Source: Bacteroides sp. An322 (GTDB lineage Bacteria > Bacteroidota > Bacteroidia > Bacteroidales > Bacteroidaceae). From it: a stretch of DNA of 64,000 nt. Both the position numbers and the translations under genes were made by a program. Of the stretch, positions 49,484 through 57,839 are shown piece by piece (positions within the stretch are counted from its first letter, which is position 1; each line of letters opens with the position of its first letter). The stretch lies in contig NZ_NFIN01000014.1 in NCBI RefSeq assembly GCF_002161765.1, forward strand, positions 1-64,000, read 5' to 3'. Below the pieces are notes generated by a model. That model had not been told where the DNA came from, did not search any database, and worked only from the letters and a program-made list of their open reading frames with translations.

Positions 49484-51475
49484 TTATTTTGAAATTCTCA
49501 TACTTGCTTTGACTAAATAGATAATAAGGAGTGCGTATGCAACGAGCGATACCACTTGGCTCATCGGATTTGCCAGCCATGCTTCGTTTACCAGATTGAC
49601 TCCTCCGAAACGCATTGCGGCACTTACCACTCCCATTAAGGCACCTCCGGCGATGAATCCCGAAGCGAGCAGGGTGCCTTTTTCCCCGCGTGCCGTATTG
49701 ACGGAAGCGTCTTTGCTGCGGGTGGTGACATACCAGTTAATGGCTCCTCCTACGATGAGCGGAAGGTTCAGTTCCAACGGGATAAACATACCTAAGGCAA
49801 AGGCGAGGGCAGGGACTTTAAAATAGGTCAATACCAAAGCCAATACGGCTCCGATGCCATAAAGCAGCCAAGGGGCAGACACACCGTTCATCAACGGGTC
49901 GATTACAGCCGCCATGGCATTGGCTTGCGGGGCGGCAAGTGCTCCGGACGAGAATCCGTAAGTCTTGTTCAGAATCATGATGACGCCGCCCACGGTAGCT
50001 GCCGACACCAGTGTGCCGAGGAATTTCCACGTCTGTTGCTTGGCGGGAGTGCTTCCCAACCAATAACCGATTTTCAGGTCGGTGATGAATCCTCCAGCCA
50101 TCGACAATGCCGTACATACCACGCCGCCCATGACCAATGCTGCCACCATGCCGGTTGCCCCTTTCAAGCCTACGGCTACCATGACCACCGATGCCAAAAT
50201 CAAGGTCATCAAGGTCATGCCCGAAACCGGATTGGTGCCTACAATGGCAATGGCATTCGCCGCTACGGTCGTGAATAAGAACGAGATGCCTGCCACAAGG
50301 ATAATGGCTACAATGGTGTGGAGCAGGTTGCCTTGCATTACGTCGAAATAGAAGAACAAGGCGATGAGCGCAATCGTGATAATCGAGCCGATAGCGATGA
50401 TTTTCATTGATAAGTCCTTTTGGGTGCGGACAACGTTGGCTTCCGCCTTTTTCCCGCCCATTTCTTTAGCCGCCAGCCCTACCGCACTCTTGATGATGCC
50501 CCACGAGCGGACGATGCCGATGATGCCTGCCATGGCGATGCCTCCGATGCCGATGCTTTTGGCATATTCGGCGAAGATAGTTTCGGGCGACATCGAGCTA
50601 ACGGTTTGGGTGATAGCCGGATTCCAGGCATTCAGCACTTGGTCGCCCCATAGCAGGGCAATGCCCGGCACGATGATTATCCATACGGCAAGCGAGCCCG
50701 CGCAAATGATAGCGGCGTATTTCAGCCCCACGATGTAGCCCAATCCCAACACTGCGGCTCCGGTATTGATTTTGAGCACCAACTTGGCTTTGTCGGCTAT
50801 CATTTCTCCCCAGCCGCATACGCGGGTAGTGAAATTCTCGTTCCACCAGCCGAAGGTAGCCACGATGAAGTCATACAGCCCTCCGATGAGTCCCGCGAAG
50901 AGCAGCGGCTTGGCTTGGCTCCCTCCCTTTTCGCCCGAAATCAATACCTGCGTGCTTGCCGTAGCTTCGGGGAATGGGTATTCGCCGTGCTTTTCGCTCA
51001 CGAAGTATTTGCGGAACGGAATCAGGAACAGGATGCCCAAGATGCCGCCCAGCAAGGAACTGATGAACATCTGGAAGAAATCGACGGTCATTTCGGGATA
51101 CTTGTCTTGCAGGATGTAGAGGGCGGGCAGGGTGAATATGGCTCCCGCAACGATGACTCCCGAACAGGCTCCGATAGACTGGATGATGACGTTCTCGCCT
51201 AACGCGCTTTTGCGTTTCGCCGCGCCCGACACGCCTACGGCAATGATAGCGATAGGAATGGCGGCTTCGAACACTTGTCCTACTTTCAGCCCTAAGTAAG
51301 CCGAGGCGGCAGAGAACAGGATAGCCATGGCGATGCCCCACGTGACCGACCAGGCGTTTACTTCGGGATACTTCTTGTCGGGCGACATCAGCGGATGATA
51401 CTGCTCGCCCGGCTTCAATGGGCGGAATGCGTTTTCGGGCAATCCCGCCGGGTTTTCTTCTTTTGTTTCTTTCAT
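49484..51475 (-). CDS. OPT-family oligopeptide transporter
   Basis: A 663-residue polytopic protein with some 15-16 membrane helices. The N-terminus carries the FRPLKPGEQYHPLMSPDKKYPEVNAWSVTWGI region and the VFEAAIPIAIIAVG and GEYPFPEATASTQVLI motifs of the bacterial OPT (EAP-type) family. Members import peptides or metal-peptide complexes with protons. The substrate is unknown. Confidence 0.88.
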   Translation of the reverse strand: MKETKEENPAGLPENAFRPLKPGEQYHPLMSPDKKYPEVNAWSVTWGIAMAILFSAASAYLGLKVGQVFEAAIPIAIIAVGVSGAAKRKSALGENVIIQSIGACSGVIVAGAIFTLPALYILQDKYPEMTVDFFQMFISSLLGGILGILFLIPFRKYFVSEKHGEYPFPEATASTQVLISGEKGGSQAKPLLFAGLIGGLYDFIVATFGWWNENFTTRVCGWGEMIADKAKLVLKINTGAAVLGLGYIVGLKYAAIICAGSLAVWIIIVPGIALLWGDQVLNAWNPAITQTVSSMSPETIFAEYAKSIGIGGIAMAGIIGIVRSWGIIKSAVGLAAKEMGGKKAEANVVRTQKDLSMKIIAIGSIITIALIALFFYFDVMQGNLLHTIVAIILVAGISFLFTTVAANAIAIVGTNPVSGMTLMTLILASVVMVAVGLKGATGMVAALVMGGVVCTALSMAGGFITDLKIGYWLGSTPAKQQTWKFLGTLVSAATVGGVIMILNKTYGFSSGALAAPQANAMAAVIDPLMNGVSAPWLLYGIGAVLALVLTYFKVPALAFALGMFIPLELNLPLIVGGAINWYVTTRSKDASVNTARGEKGTLLASGFIAGGALMGVVSAAMRFGGVNLVNEAWLANPMSQVVSLVAYALLIIYLVKASMRISK

Positions 51476-51528
51476 GTTGCTTCTATTTTTAGTTTTAATT
51501 TATCTTTCATGTCCGCAAAGTGCCAGCC

Positions 51529-51607
51529 GTAGGGGCGTATCGCATACGCCCGAATGCACCAACTTATCCACGCGGATGTTTTCGGGGCGTATGCGATACG
51601 CCCCTAC
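51529..51607. repeat. 79-bp inverted-repeat element (family C), copy 1
   Basis: Ends GTAGGGGCGTATCGCATACG and its inverted form enclose a 33-base core (CGAATGCACC...CGGATGTTTT). Copy 2 at 51828-51905 carries the same core in the opposite orientation. Each end is itself a palindrome around GCGTATCGCATACGC. Confidence 0.75.
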
Positions 51608-51620
51608 AAGTTAACCCAAG

Positions 51621-51782
51621 GGCTTGCCGGACGTGAATCGCACGCGATTCATCACTTCCGAGGCCTTGTTTGGCATAAATCTCATGCGATTCATCACTTC
51701 CGAGGGCTTGTTTGGCATAAATCTCATGCGATTCATCGTTTCCGAGACTTTGCCCGATGTAAATCTCATGCGATTCACCGTT
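51621..51782. repeat. Four 42-bp tandem repeats
   Basis: Units start at 51621, 51663, 51705 and 51747 at an exact 42-base period. Each carries CTTG..., then (A/G)AATC(T/G)CA(T/C)GCGATTCA with palindromic character, then TCACTTCCGAG. The last unit is partial. It lies between the two copies of family C. An 81-codon open frame runs through it, but it is repeat read-through. Confidence 0.75.
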
Positions 51783-51827
51783 TAACTATTAACTGTTAAT
51801 GAATATCCCTATTTTACTAAATTAACT

Positions 51828-51905
51828 GTAGGGGCGTATCGCATACGCCCGAAAACATCCGCGTAGATAATTGGTGTATTCAGGGCGTATGCGATACGCC
51901 CCTAC
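51828..51905. repeat. 78-bp inverted-repeat element (family C), copy 2
   Basis: Inverted relative to copy 1: its core is GAAAACATCCGCG...TTGGTGTATTC. The flanks of the composite (GAATATCC/GGATATTC and TTAACTGTTAA types) form a third, outer dyad. Confidence 0.75.
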
Positions 51906-51953
51906 ATTGGCGATTTGCGGATATTCATTTAACTGTTCATTATTAATTGTTGA

Positions 51954-52967
51954 CTACCTCACAATATACCGCTTCATCCCCTCCGTATAATATACGTCTG
52001 TTTTCCCGTCCTCCTTGGTATAGATGAAGTAAGCGTCCAGCTCGGGATGAGCGTCGCAAATGGCTTTGGCGGAGTCCAGCCCAAGGACCATGAACGAGGT
52101 GGCGTAGGCATCTGCCGTGGCACAATCCTGAGCTACGACGGTAGCCGAAAGGATGTTGTGCTGGATGGGATAGCCCGTGCGAGGGTCGATGGTATGCGCG
52201 TATTTCTTTCCGTCTTTATAGTAGAAATTGCGGTAGTTTCCCGATGTGGCAAGCCCTGCATCCGAAATCTGGAGGATGGTTTGCAGTTCTTGGTTGACGG
52301 CGAGCGAGTCATCTATGGGCTTGTTGATGCCGATGCGCCACGGCTGCATTTTCGAGTTCTCGCCCTTCATCACCAGTTCCCCGCCGATGTCTATCATGTA
52401 GTTGCGCACGCCTTTCCGGTCGAGCAGCCGTGCCACGCAGTCCACTCCGAATCCTTTGGCTATGGCACTGCAATCCAGCATCGTGCGCGGGTCGCTCTTG
52501 ATGACTTTTCCGTCTTCAAGGCGTATCTTTTCGAATCCCACGAATTGGCGCAGGCTGTCGATAGTCAATGAATCCACGTTGTCGGCATTTTTGAACCCGA
52601 ATCCCCAGGCGTTGACCAGCGGGGCTACGGTGATGTCGAACGCGCCATGGGTCTCTTCCGAAATCTGTTTGGCTAAGCGGAAGACGTAGGCGAACAGGGA
52701 ATCCGCCTGCATGTCGGTGTTGTCATTAATGTGGGTGATGACCGATTGCTTGTTGAAAGGCGAGAGCGAACGGTCTACCTTTTGCAGTTCGGCTTCGATT
52801 TCCGTTTTCAGGTTCTCTTTCGATTGGTAAGTGATTTTATACATGGTGCCGAACACCAGCCCTTGGTCGGTTTGGTAAGGGGCTTGTTTGCGTAAGATGA
52901 GCACCGTTCCCACGATGAGCAGGAGCAGGAAGGGGATTTGCCATTTCAGTCCGTTTCTATTTGCCAT
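51954..52967 (-). CDS. apbE: FAD:protein FMN transferase
   Basis: Attaches FMN through a phosphoester bond to a Thr of target flavoproteins such as the Rnf and Nqr subunits on the periplasmic side. The 337-residue protein has an N-terminal membrane anchor (IPFLLLLIVGTVLIL), then FGTMYKITY, FNKQSVITHINDN, the flavin-binding GAFDITVAPLVNAWGFG, DCSAIAKGFGVD, and IDIGGELVMKG; the last part TIDPRTGYPI is diagnostic. Confidence 0.92.
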   Translation of the reverse strand: MANRNGLKWQIPFLLLLIVGTVLILRKQAPYQTDQGLVFGTMYKITYQSKENLKTEIEAELQKVDRSLSPFNKQSVITHINDNTDMQADSLFAYVFRLAKQISEETHGAFDITVAPLVNAWGFGFKNADNVDSLTIDSLRQFVGFEKIRLEDGKVIKSDPRTMLDCSAIAKGFGVDCVARLLDRKGVRNYMIDIGGELVMKGENSKMQPWRIGINKPIDDSLAVNQELQTILQISDAGLATSGNYRNFYYKDGKKYAHTIDPRTGYPIQHNILSATVVAQDCATADAYATSFMVLGLDSAKAICDAHPELDAYFIYTKEDGKTDVYYTEGMKRYIVR

Positions 52968-52999
52968 TGTTCTAATTAGTTTATAAATTCGTCAGCTTA

Positions 53000-53082
53000 A
53001 AACGCAGATTCACGCAGATTTTCGCAGATTATTTTTTTTGATAATTAATTAAATCTGCGTGAATCTGCGAAAATCTGCGTTT
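53000..53082. repeat. Dyad repeat (family A)
   Basis: Left arm AACGCAGATTCACGCAGATT with a third unit, right arm AAATCTGCGTGAATCTGCGA and one more unit. It lies between mntP and apbE, two genes in the same direction. Confidence 0.65.
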
Positions 53083-53128
53083 CCTTATTTCATTTAATTC
53101 GATACACATACTTATCATTCTCAATTTT

Positions 53129-53698
53129 CTAACCGAGCAAGTGTTCGCACAGTATCTTCACTCCGATGCCGATAAGCACCAGCCCGCCGAACAGCTCCAT
53201 GCGCAGGTTGAACCGTTTCCCGAAGAAGATGCCGATGAGGCTTCCGGTTAACGAAATCAGGAAAGATGCCAGCCCGATAATCAGGAGCGGGGAGAGCAGA
53301 CGCTCGAAATTGTTGTATCCGGTGAAAGCGAACGAGATGCCTACCGCCAGCGCGTCGATGCTGGTCGCTACGGCGAGGGTGATAATCACTTTCAGCCGGG
53401 TAGGGTCGAAGCTGCATTCTTCGCTGTCCTTGAAATATTCGCGTATCATGCGGATGCCCAAAAAGGCGAGCAGCCCGAAGGCAATCCAGTGGTCGTATGC
53501 CTCGATGAGGTGGCTGAAACGGCTGGCTCCGAACCATCCTAACAGGGGCATCAACGCTTGGAAGAAGCCGAAGAAGAAAGCCATCGTGAGGAATGTTTTC
53601 CAATGGATGCGCCTCAGGATGATTCCGCTGGCAACGGATACCGTGAAGCAGTCAATAGCCAGGCTGACCGCCAACAACCAAATTTCTAACGTGCTCAT
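53129..53698 (-). CDS. mntP: Manganese efflux pump
   Basis: A 189-residue protein of the MntP family with six membrane helices. It has the two repeated DCFTVSVASG and SIDALAVGISFAF motifs, whose Asp residues sit in the membrane and are needed for Mn export. No mntR or yybP-ykoY riboswitch was recognised upstream; the DUF6048 gene ends four bases before. Confidence 0.92.
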   Translation of the reverse strand: MSTLEIWLLAVSLAIDCFTVSVASGIILRRIHWKTFLTMAFFFGFFQALMPLLGWFGASRFSHLIEAYDHWIAFGLLAFLGIRMIREYFKDSEECSFDPTRLKVIITLAVATSIDALAVGISFAFTGYNNFERLLSPLLIIGLASFLISLTGSLIGIFFGKRFNLRMELFGGLVLIGIGVKILCEHLLG

Positions 53699-53701
53699 GT
53701 G

Positions 53702-54415
53702 CTAAAACGGAAGATTGTAAATTAAGTTATAGGTCAGGTTGAAGCTGCTGCTGGCGTTTTTCCCGAATCCGGGCACGTACCAAGGCTGCGAGTTCTCGTG
53801 GTTGGTGATGCTCATGCGCATCTTGTAGCGCACCGCCCATCCCATGTGGAAGCCTTTGTATATCTTTACTTTGATGCCTACCACGCCTTCCAGCCAGCTC
53901 GCCTTGCTTTTCATGCCTGAGTAGGAGAAAGGCACGGTAGTGCCTCCATAGTTGGGGTCACTCATGTCAGGTCCGCTCACGTCGTAGCTGAACGAGCTCA
54001 TGCCGTAGCGCAAGCCTACGTACAGATAGCCCGGCAGGTAAGGTTTCAGATAGAATACATTATAGTCCATACCGATGCGGAAATAGGGGGCGGATGTTTT
54101 GTAATGCATGTCGTTGGCATCGTTCACCACATCGGTCTTCCCATATCCTATTTCGAGGGTAGGCAAGAAACGGTTTTTCAGATTGCTTTGCAAGATAATC
54201 TCGCTGCTCAATATGTCTCCTCCCAACAGATATCCCCCTATACCGGCAATCTCTACACCGACAGAGCTCCCTTGATAAAACGGGGAAGCCTTATAGTCTG
54301 CCTTCAGTTGTTCTTTGTCTTTCTTTTGCGCCCATGCCGGAGCGGGAAGCAAGAACAGGAGGCTACTGCTCAACGCCAGAAACAGTGAAATAAATGCGGA
54401 TATTCTCTTTCTCAT
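53702..54415 (-). CDS. DUF6048-type outer-membrane-like protein
   Basis: A 237-residue secreted protein (FLPAPAWAQ) with beta-barrel-like alternation: PTLEIGYGKTDV, YFRIGMDYNVFYL, LYVGLRYGMSSFSYDV, and a terminal NLTYNLIYNLPF. It fits the DUF6048 family of Bacteroidales. Its start overlaps the preceding DUF6452 gene by 53 bases, so the two are coupled. Function unknown. Confidence 0.7.
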   Translation of the reverse strand: MRKRISAFISLFLALSSSLLFLLPAPAWAQKKDKEQLKADYKASPFYQGSSVGVEIAGIGGYLLGGDILSSEIILQSNLKNRFLPTLEIGYGKTDVVNDANDMHYKTSAPYFRIGMDYNVFYLKPYLPGYLYVGLRYGMSSFSYDVSGPDMSDPNYGGTTVPFSYSGMKSKASWLEGVVGIKVKIYKGFHMGWAVRYKMRMSITNHENSQPWYVPGFGKNASSSFNLTYNLIYNLPF

Positions 54416-54875
54416 TGTTGTCTATATTCGGATTAGTGATAGCAATGGAGTCGAGCCTGTGGTGGGTGTGCCCGACATTGGTAATTTCGTAAAACATCAT
54501 GGTGCCGCAGTCTAAGTTGGTGAAATAGGGGATATTGCGGTGGTCAATCCGGATGGTATCCCGTCCCACATAGCCGGCATTCAACGCATGATAGACAAAG
54601 ATAAACTGGGTATAAGCGTCGTAGCTTAAAGGCAGGGTGAAGCTGTTTGCAGCCGTTTCCTGATTGATGAGCGTATCGGATACAAGCGAATCGTTGGCAA
54701 GGGTCTGCCCTACGATGGTAATGGTGTCCGAAGTTTGGAACGTCCTTCCGTTTTGGTCTACCAGCGAAAAATGCAGGTACGACAAAGCGTTGGGCGGGCA
54801 GTTCTCCACCTCACAACTTGGAATAAGCACCCCTGTCAGCAAGAGGATGCAGAGTAGCACCGGTAGTCTTTTCAT
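54363..54875 (-). CDS. DUF6452-type lipoprotein
   Basis: A 170-residue lipoprotein (LLLTGVLIPSCEVENCPPN) with a beta-sandwich look (NALSYLHFSLVDQNGRTFQTSDTITIVG). Matches the DUF6452 pattern and always seems to pair with DUF6048. Two bases after the GT2 gene. Function unknown; possibly an outer-membrane complex with DUF6048. Confidence 0.7.
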   Translation of the reverse strand: MKRLPVLLCILLLTGVLIPSCEVENCPPNALSYLHFSLVDQNGRTFQTSDTITIVGQTLANDSLVSDTLINQETAANSFTLPLSYDAYTQFIFVYHALNAGYVGRDTIRIDHRNIPYFTNLDCGTMMFYEITNVGHTHHRLDSIAITNPNIDNNEKENIRIYFTVSGVEQ

Positions 54876-54877
54876 CG

Positions 54878-55828
54878 TTATAATTCTTTTTCAATTTGAT
54901 ATTTATTGCGTTCGGGAGCGTTGCGGGCAATCAGTTCGCCGATGAATCCGGCAAGGAAAAGCTGCGTCCCGATAATCATAGTGGTCAGGGCAAGGTAGAA
55001 GTAAGGGCTTTCCGTTACCAGCCGGTACGGATGGCCCGCATACATGTCATACAGCTTGTTGAAACCGATAACACCTGCCGAAATAAGTCCCAAGAGGAAC
55101 ATAATGGTGCCCAAGAATCCGAAGATATGCATAGGCTTGACCCCGAAAGTGGATAAGAACCACAGGGTAATCAAGTCCAGGTATCCGTTGACGAAGCGGT
55201 TCAGCCCGAACTTCGTTTTTCCGTATTTCCGTGCTTGGTGGTGCACGACTTTTTCCCCGATTTTGGTAAAGCCCGCGTTTTTGGCAAGGTAAGGGATATA
55301 CCGGTGCATTTCGCCATATACTTCGATGTTTTTCACTACATCGCGCCGGTATGCCTTCAGCCCGCAATTGAAGTCGTGCAGGTTGTGGATGCCCGATACG
55401 GCACGTGCGGTAGCGTTAAACAACTTGGTCGGTATGGTTTTCGAGAGCGGGTCGTAGCGTTTCTGCTTCCAGCCCGAAACTAAGTCATAGCCGTCTTCCG
55501 TAATCATCCGGTAGAGTTCCGGAATTTCGTCGGGACTGTCTTGCAGGTCGGCGTCCATGGTGATGACCACATCTCCTTCGGCACGTTCGAACCCGCAATA
55601 CAATGCCGGAGACTTGCCGTAATTCCGGCGGAACTTGATGCCTTTCACTTCTTTATTTTCTTGGCTTAATTTCTCGATAATCTCCCAAGATTTATCGGTG
55701 CTTCCATCGTTTACAAAAATAATTTCATAGCTGAACCCGTGTGCGTTCATGACTCGTTTTATCCAAGCATGCAGTTCGGGCAATGATTCGGCTTCATTAT
55801 ATAAAGGTATTACTACTGATATGTCCAT
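54878..55828 (-). CDS. Membrane-bound glycosyltransferase family 2 (DPM1/undecaprenyl-phosphate type)
   Basis: A 316-residue inverting GT2. The N-terminal GT-A domain has VVIPLYNEAESLPEL, FVNDGSTDKSW and the metal-binding DADLQDSPDEIP. The C-terminal two membrane helices (about 230-310) anchor it as in the DPM1-like enzymes that load sugars such as glucose onto undecaprenyl phosphate. Likely used in lipid-linked glycan building. The first gene of the GT2-DUF6452-DUF6048-mntP run. Confidence 0.88.
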   Translation of the reverse strand: MDISVVIPLYNEAESLPELHAWIKRVMNAHGFSYEIIFVNDGSTDKSWEIIEKLSQENKEVKGIKFRRNYGKSPALYCGFERAEGDVVITMDADLQDSPDEIPELYRMITEDGYDLVSGWKQKRYDPLSKTIPTKLFNATARAVSGIHNLHDFNCGLKAYRRDVVKNIEVYGEMHRYIPYLAKNAGFTKIGEKVVHHQARKYGKTKFGLNRFVNGYLDLITLWFLSTFGVKPMHIFGFLGTIMFLLGLISAGVIGFNKLYDMYAGHPYRLVTESPYFYLALTTMIIGTQLFLAGFIGELIARNAPERNKYQIEKEL

Positions 55829-55875
55829 CTGAATAAGTAATTAAAAATTAGGAACTGAGTATTATGGATTAAAAA

Positions 55876-56406
55876 TTATTTTTTGTACCTCATGACCAGC
55901 AATCCTGTGGGTAAAGACAGGAGGATGCCATAAAATACGTTTTGCGTGATAAGTTGGAAAGTAAGCTGAATGGGTGTAAGTGCCGCTACCGTGTCGAATG
56001 CAATCATTATTTGGTCAATCGAAGTGGCAAGTTCGCCTTGTACCATTGCTTTAGCTTCATTCAGTTGCTGGCGGTACATGTCCATCAGGAATCCTTGGTC
56101 GATGAACTGGAAATAGATGTAATGGCCTACCGCCGTCAGCATCGCCGCAAAAATGTACATACATGCCGTAAAAAGAAAAGCGCGGGAGAAAGATATTGTC
56201 CCCTCGCAATAGGTATTTCTGAACTTCCGTGCGTACAGGTATCCTAAAATGGGCACAAAAAGCGTGCATAGGATAAAAAAGAGTTGCAACAAGGGTATAC
56301 TGAAGCCTAATGGGAGAAAGATGAATTTGAACATCCAAAAAATACCCATGTAAGTGCCGAACCTCATTGAAGGTTCTTGAATGGAGACTGGTCTATCTGT
56401 TGTCAT
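55876..56406 (-). CDS. DUF4199 membrane protein
   Basis: A 176-residue protein with four membrane helices (MFKFIFLPLGFSIPLLQLFFILCTLFVPILGYLYA; FLFTACMYIFAAMLTAVGHYIYF; C-terminal FYGILLSLPTGLLVMRY). The pattern fits DUF4199, found beside GT2 genes in Bacteroidales. Function unknown. Confidence 0.78.
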   Translation of the reverse strand: MTTDRPVSIQEPSMRFGTYMGIFWMFKFIFLPLGFSIPLLQLFFILCTLFVPILGYLYARKFRNTYCEGTISFSRAFLFTACMYIFAAMLTAVGHYIYFQFIDQGFLMDMYRQQLNEAKAMVQGELATSIDQIMIAFDTVAALTPIQLTFQLITQNVFYGILLSLPTGLLVMRYKK

Positions 56407-56524
56407 TATCTTTTTTCTTTAAATATTCGTCTACAAAAGTACGCTTTTTGTCTCTATTTCCTCTATGAAAAGCGGGAAAAATGATGTTTCTTTCAAATTT
56501 TCTTCATTTTTTTATCGAAAGGTA

Positions 56525-56554
56525 TTGCAGATTCAAAAAAAACGCTTACCTTTG
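56525..56554 (+). promoter_or_regulatory. Strong promoter TTG-N19-TACCTTTG
   Basis: TTG at 56525-56527 and TACCTTTG at 56547-56554 with exactly 19 bases between match the Bacteroides -33/-7 consensus. Transcription should begin near 56560, just before the 126-nt structured RNA. Confidence 0.75.
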
Positions 56555-56570
56555 CACCCGCAATCAAGAA

Positions 56571-56696
56571 ATATCGCGCCGATAGTTCAGGGATTGCAAG
56601 ATATTTGAAATACGGGTAAGTCCCATACGGCCAGCTCCCTTCGAATCCTCCAGGGCTTGATCGCAGCAAAGGTAGTTGGTTGTAGCGGCGCGATAT
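56571..56696 (+). ncRNA. 126-nt structured RNA with SRP-like core upstream of tRNA-Thr
   Basis: A perfect 11-bp closing stem (ATATCGCGCCG at the left, CGGCGCGATAT at the right) encloses 104 bases. Inside, CAGGGCTTGATCGCAGCA (56651-56668) aligns with the SRP RNA domain IV pattern CAGGGC-N6-GCAGCA, with TTGATC in place of the usual CGGAAG loop, and GGTTGTAGCGGC resembles the SRP 3' strand. But the 5' arm is about twice the length of the 3' arm, unlike the plain 4.5S hairpin. The 5' half also has a GGATT/AATCC pair. It may be the SRP RNA (ffs) of this clade, a 6S-like RNA, or something new. I give the structure call high weight and the identity low weight. Confidence 0.55.
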
Positions 56697-56713
56697 GGTA
56701 AGCTTACCCACCT

Positions 56714-56787
56714 GCCTCTTTAGCTCAGTTGGCCAGAGCACGTGATTTGTAATCTCGGGGTCGTTGGTTCGAATCCGACAAGAGGCT
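56714..56787 (+). tRNA. tRNA-Thr (TGT anticodon)
   Basis: Acceptor stem GCCTCTT/AAGAGGC, D-arm TAGCTCAGTTGG, anticodon loop TTTGTAA giving TGT for ACA/ACN codons, T-arm GTTGGTTCGAATCCGAC and discriminator T. The CCA end is not encoded. The anticodon stem CGTGA/TCTCG has one T-T mismatch. It follows the structured RNA by 17 bases and shares its promoter. A GGTAAGCTTACC palindrome between them (56697-56708) might mark a processing site. Confidence 0.95.
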
Positions 56788-56795
56788 CGATTCGT

Positions 56796-56835
56796 AAAGC
56801 TGTCTCTCTCTTGAGGGGCGGCTTTTCTTTTTGTA
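56796..56835 (+). terminator. Terminator after tRNA-Thr
   Basis: AAAGCTG pairs with CGGCTTT, helped by CTC/GAG inside, followed by TCTTTTT. A classic intrinsic terminator for a stable RNA unit. Confidence 0.75.
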
Positions 56836-56865
56836 TTTACGCCATGTGAAAAATAGTCCTGTCAA

Positions 56866-56975
56866 AAAGTCTTTTCCCTTCTGCCAAAAATGCATACGGG
56901 TTCATCGGCTTACGCATACGGGTTCATCAGCCGATGAATCTAGGTGAGTAGGCTGATGAACCTAGGTGCGTTTTG
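56866..56975. repeat. Intergenic repeat (family E), second copy
   Basis: GCCAAAAATGCATACGGGTT and GCATACGGGTTCATCAGCC units with inverted counterparts (GGCTGATGAACC, CCTAGGTG). Similar to the copy at 36.9 kb over about 60 bases. The remaining gap to lutA has no gene. Confidence 0.5.
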
Positions 56976-57062
56976 GGGAGGGGTTGTATTTCTAAGTTAA
57001 GGACTTGAAATTATTTTCTGATAATATTCGTGAAGTATTTTCGTTTATTCAAGAATATGAAG

Positions 57063-57070
57063 TAACTTTG
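57063..57070 (+). promoter_or_regulatory. -7 box TAACTTTG for lutABC
   Basis: TAnnTTTG box 29 bases before the lutA ATG. Confidence 0.55.
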
Positions 57071-57098
57071 CTCGTGATAAAAACTAAATGAGAAAAGC

Positions 57099-57839
57099 AT
57101 GAAAGTAGGATTGTTTATCCCTTGTTACATCAACGCGGTCTATCCCGAAGTGGGGGTGGCTTCGTATAAGCTGCTGAAGAGTCTGGGTGTGGATGTGGAT
57201 TATCCGCTGGACCAGACTTGTTGCGGGCAGCCGATGGCGAACGCGGGATTTGAAGGAGAAGCCAAGGAACTGGCAAAGCGTTTCGACCGTTTGTTTGAGC
57301 GTTACGATTATATCGTAGGCCCTTCGGCGAGTTGTGTGGTGTTCGTGCGCGACCATTATGGGAACCTGCTGGCGGAAGAGTCGCACCGGTGTGCCAGCGA
57401 AGGGAAGATTTATGATATTTGCGAGTTTATCCACGATGTGGTGAAGCCTGTTTCGATTGCGGCATCGTTCCCGCATAAGGTCAGCATCCAGAACAGTTGC
57501 CACGGTGTGCGCCTGATGCATCTTTCTTCGCCCAGCGAATTGAACATACCTTATTATAATAAGTTGCGCGACTTGTTGTCGCTGGTGAAGGACATCGAGA
57601 TTGTAGAACCGGAACGTCCGGACGAGTGCTGCGGATTCGGGGGTATGTTTGCCGTAGAAGAGCACGATGTGTCGGGACGCATGGGACGCGACAAGGTACA
57701 GCGGCATATCGATACGGGAGCCGAATACATCGTAGGGGCGGACAGTTCGTGCCTGATGCACCAGACGGGCATTATCGAACGTGACCGTCTGCCTATCAAG
57801 ACCATTCATATTGTTCAAATTTTAGCGGCAGGGTTATGA
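57099..57839 (+). CDS. lutA: L-lactate utilisation iron-sulfur protein LutA
   Basis: A 246-residue protein with two CCG domains that hold Fe-S clusters: IPCYINAVYPEVG...QTCCGQP and SIQNSCHGVR...DECCGFGGMF. With LutB and LutC it oxidises L-lactate to pyruvate. Its stop overlaps the lutB start by four bases. Confidence 0.93.
   Translation: MKVGLFIPCYINAVYPEVGVASYKLLKSLGVDVDYPLDQTCCGQPMANAGFEGEAKELAKRFDRLFERYDYIVGPSASCVVFVRDHYGNLLAEESHRCASEGKIYDICEFIHDVVKPVSIAASFPHKVSIQNSCHGVRLMHLSSPSELNIPYYNKLRDLLSLVKDIEIVEPERPDECCGFGGMFAVEEHDVSGRMGRDKVQRHIDTGAEYIVGADSSCLMHQTGIIERDRLPIKTIHIVQILAAGL

Noticed and set aside
51621-51782. Possible CRISPR array
   Set aside because: The four 42-bp units are directly tandem with no unique spacers, and no cas genes are in the window.
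51554-51799. 81-codon open frame with repeating HAIHHFRGLVWHKS units
   Set aside because: The protein repeat simply mirrors the 42-bp DNA repeat, which keeps frame because 42 is divisible by three. No start signal or known family.
53082-53128. Mn-responsive riboswitch (yybP-ykoY type) for mntP
   Set aside because: This gap is downstream of mntP, and the upstream side is only four bases from the DUF6048 stop. No room for a riboswitch.
56571-56660. tRNA-like 5' part of the structured RNA (TAGTTCAGGGA and TTCGAATCC look like D and T arms)
   Set aside because: No acceptor stem or anticodon stem can be formed around these motifs, while the 11-bp outer helix is perfect, so it is not a tRNA gene.
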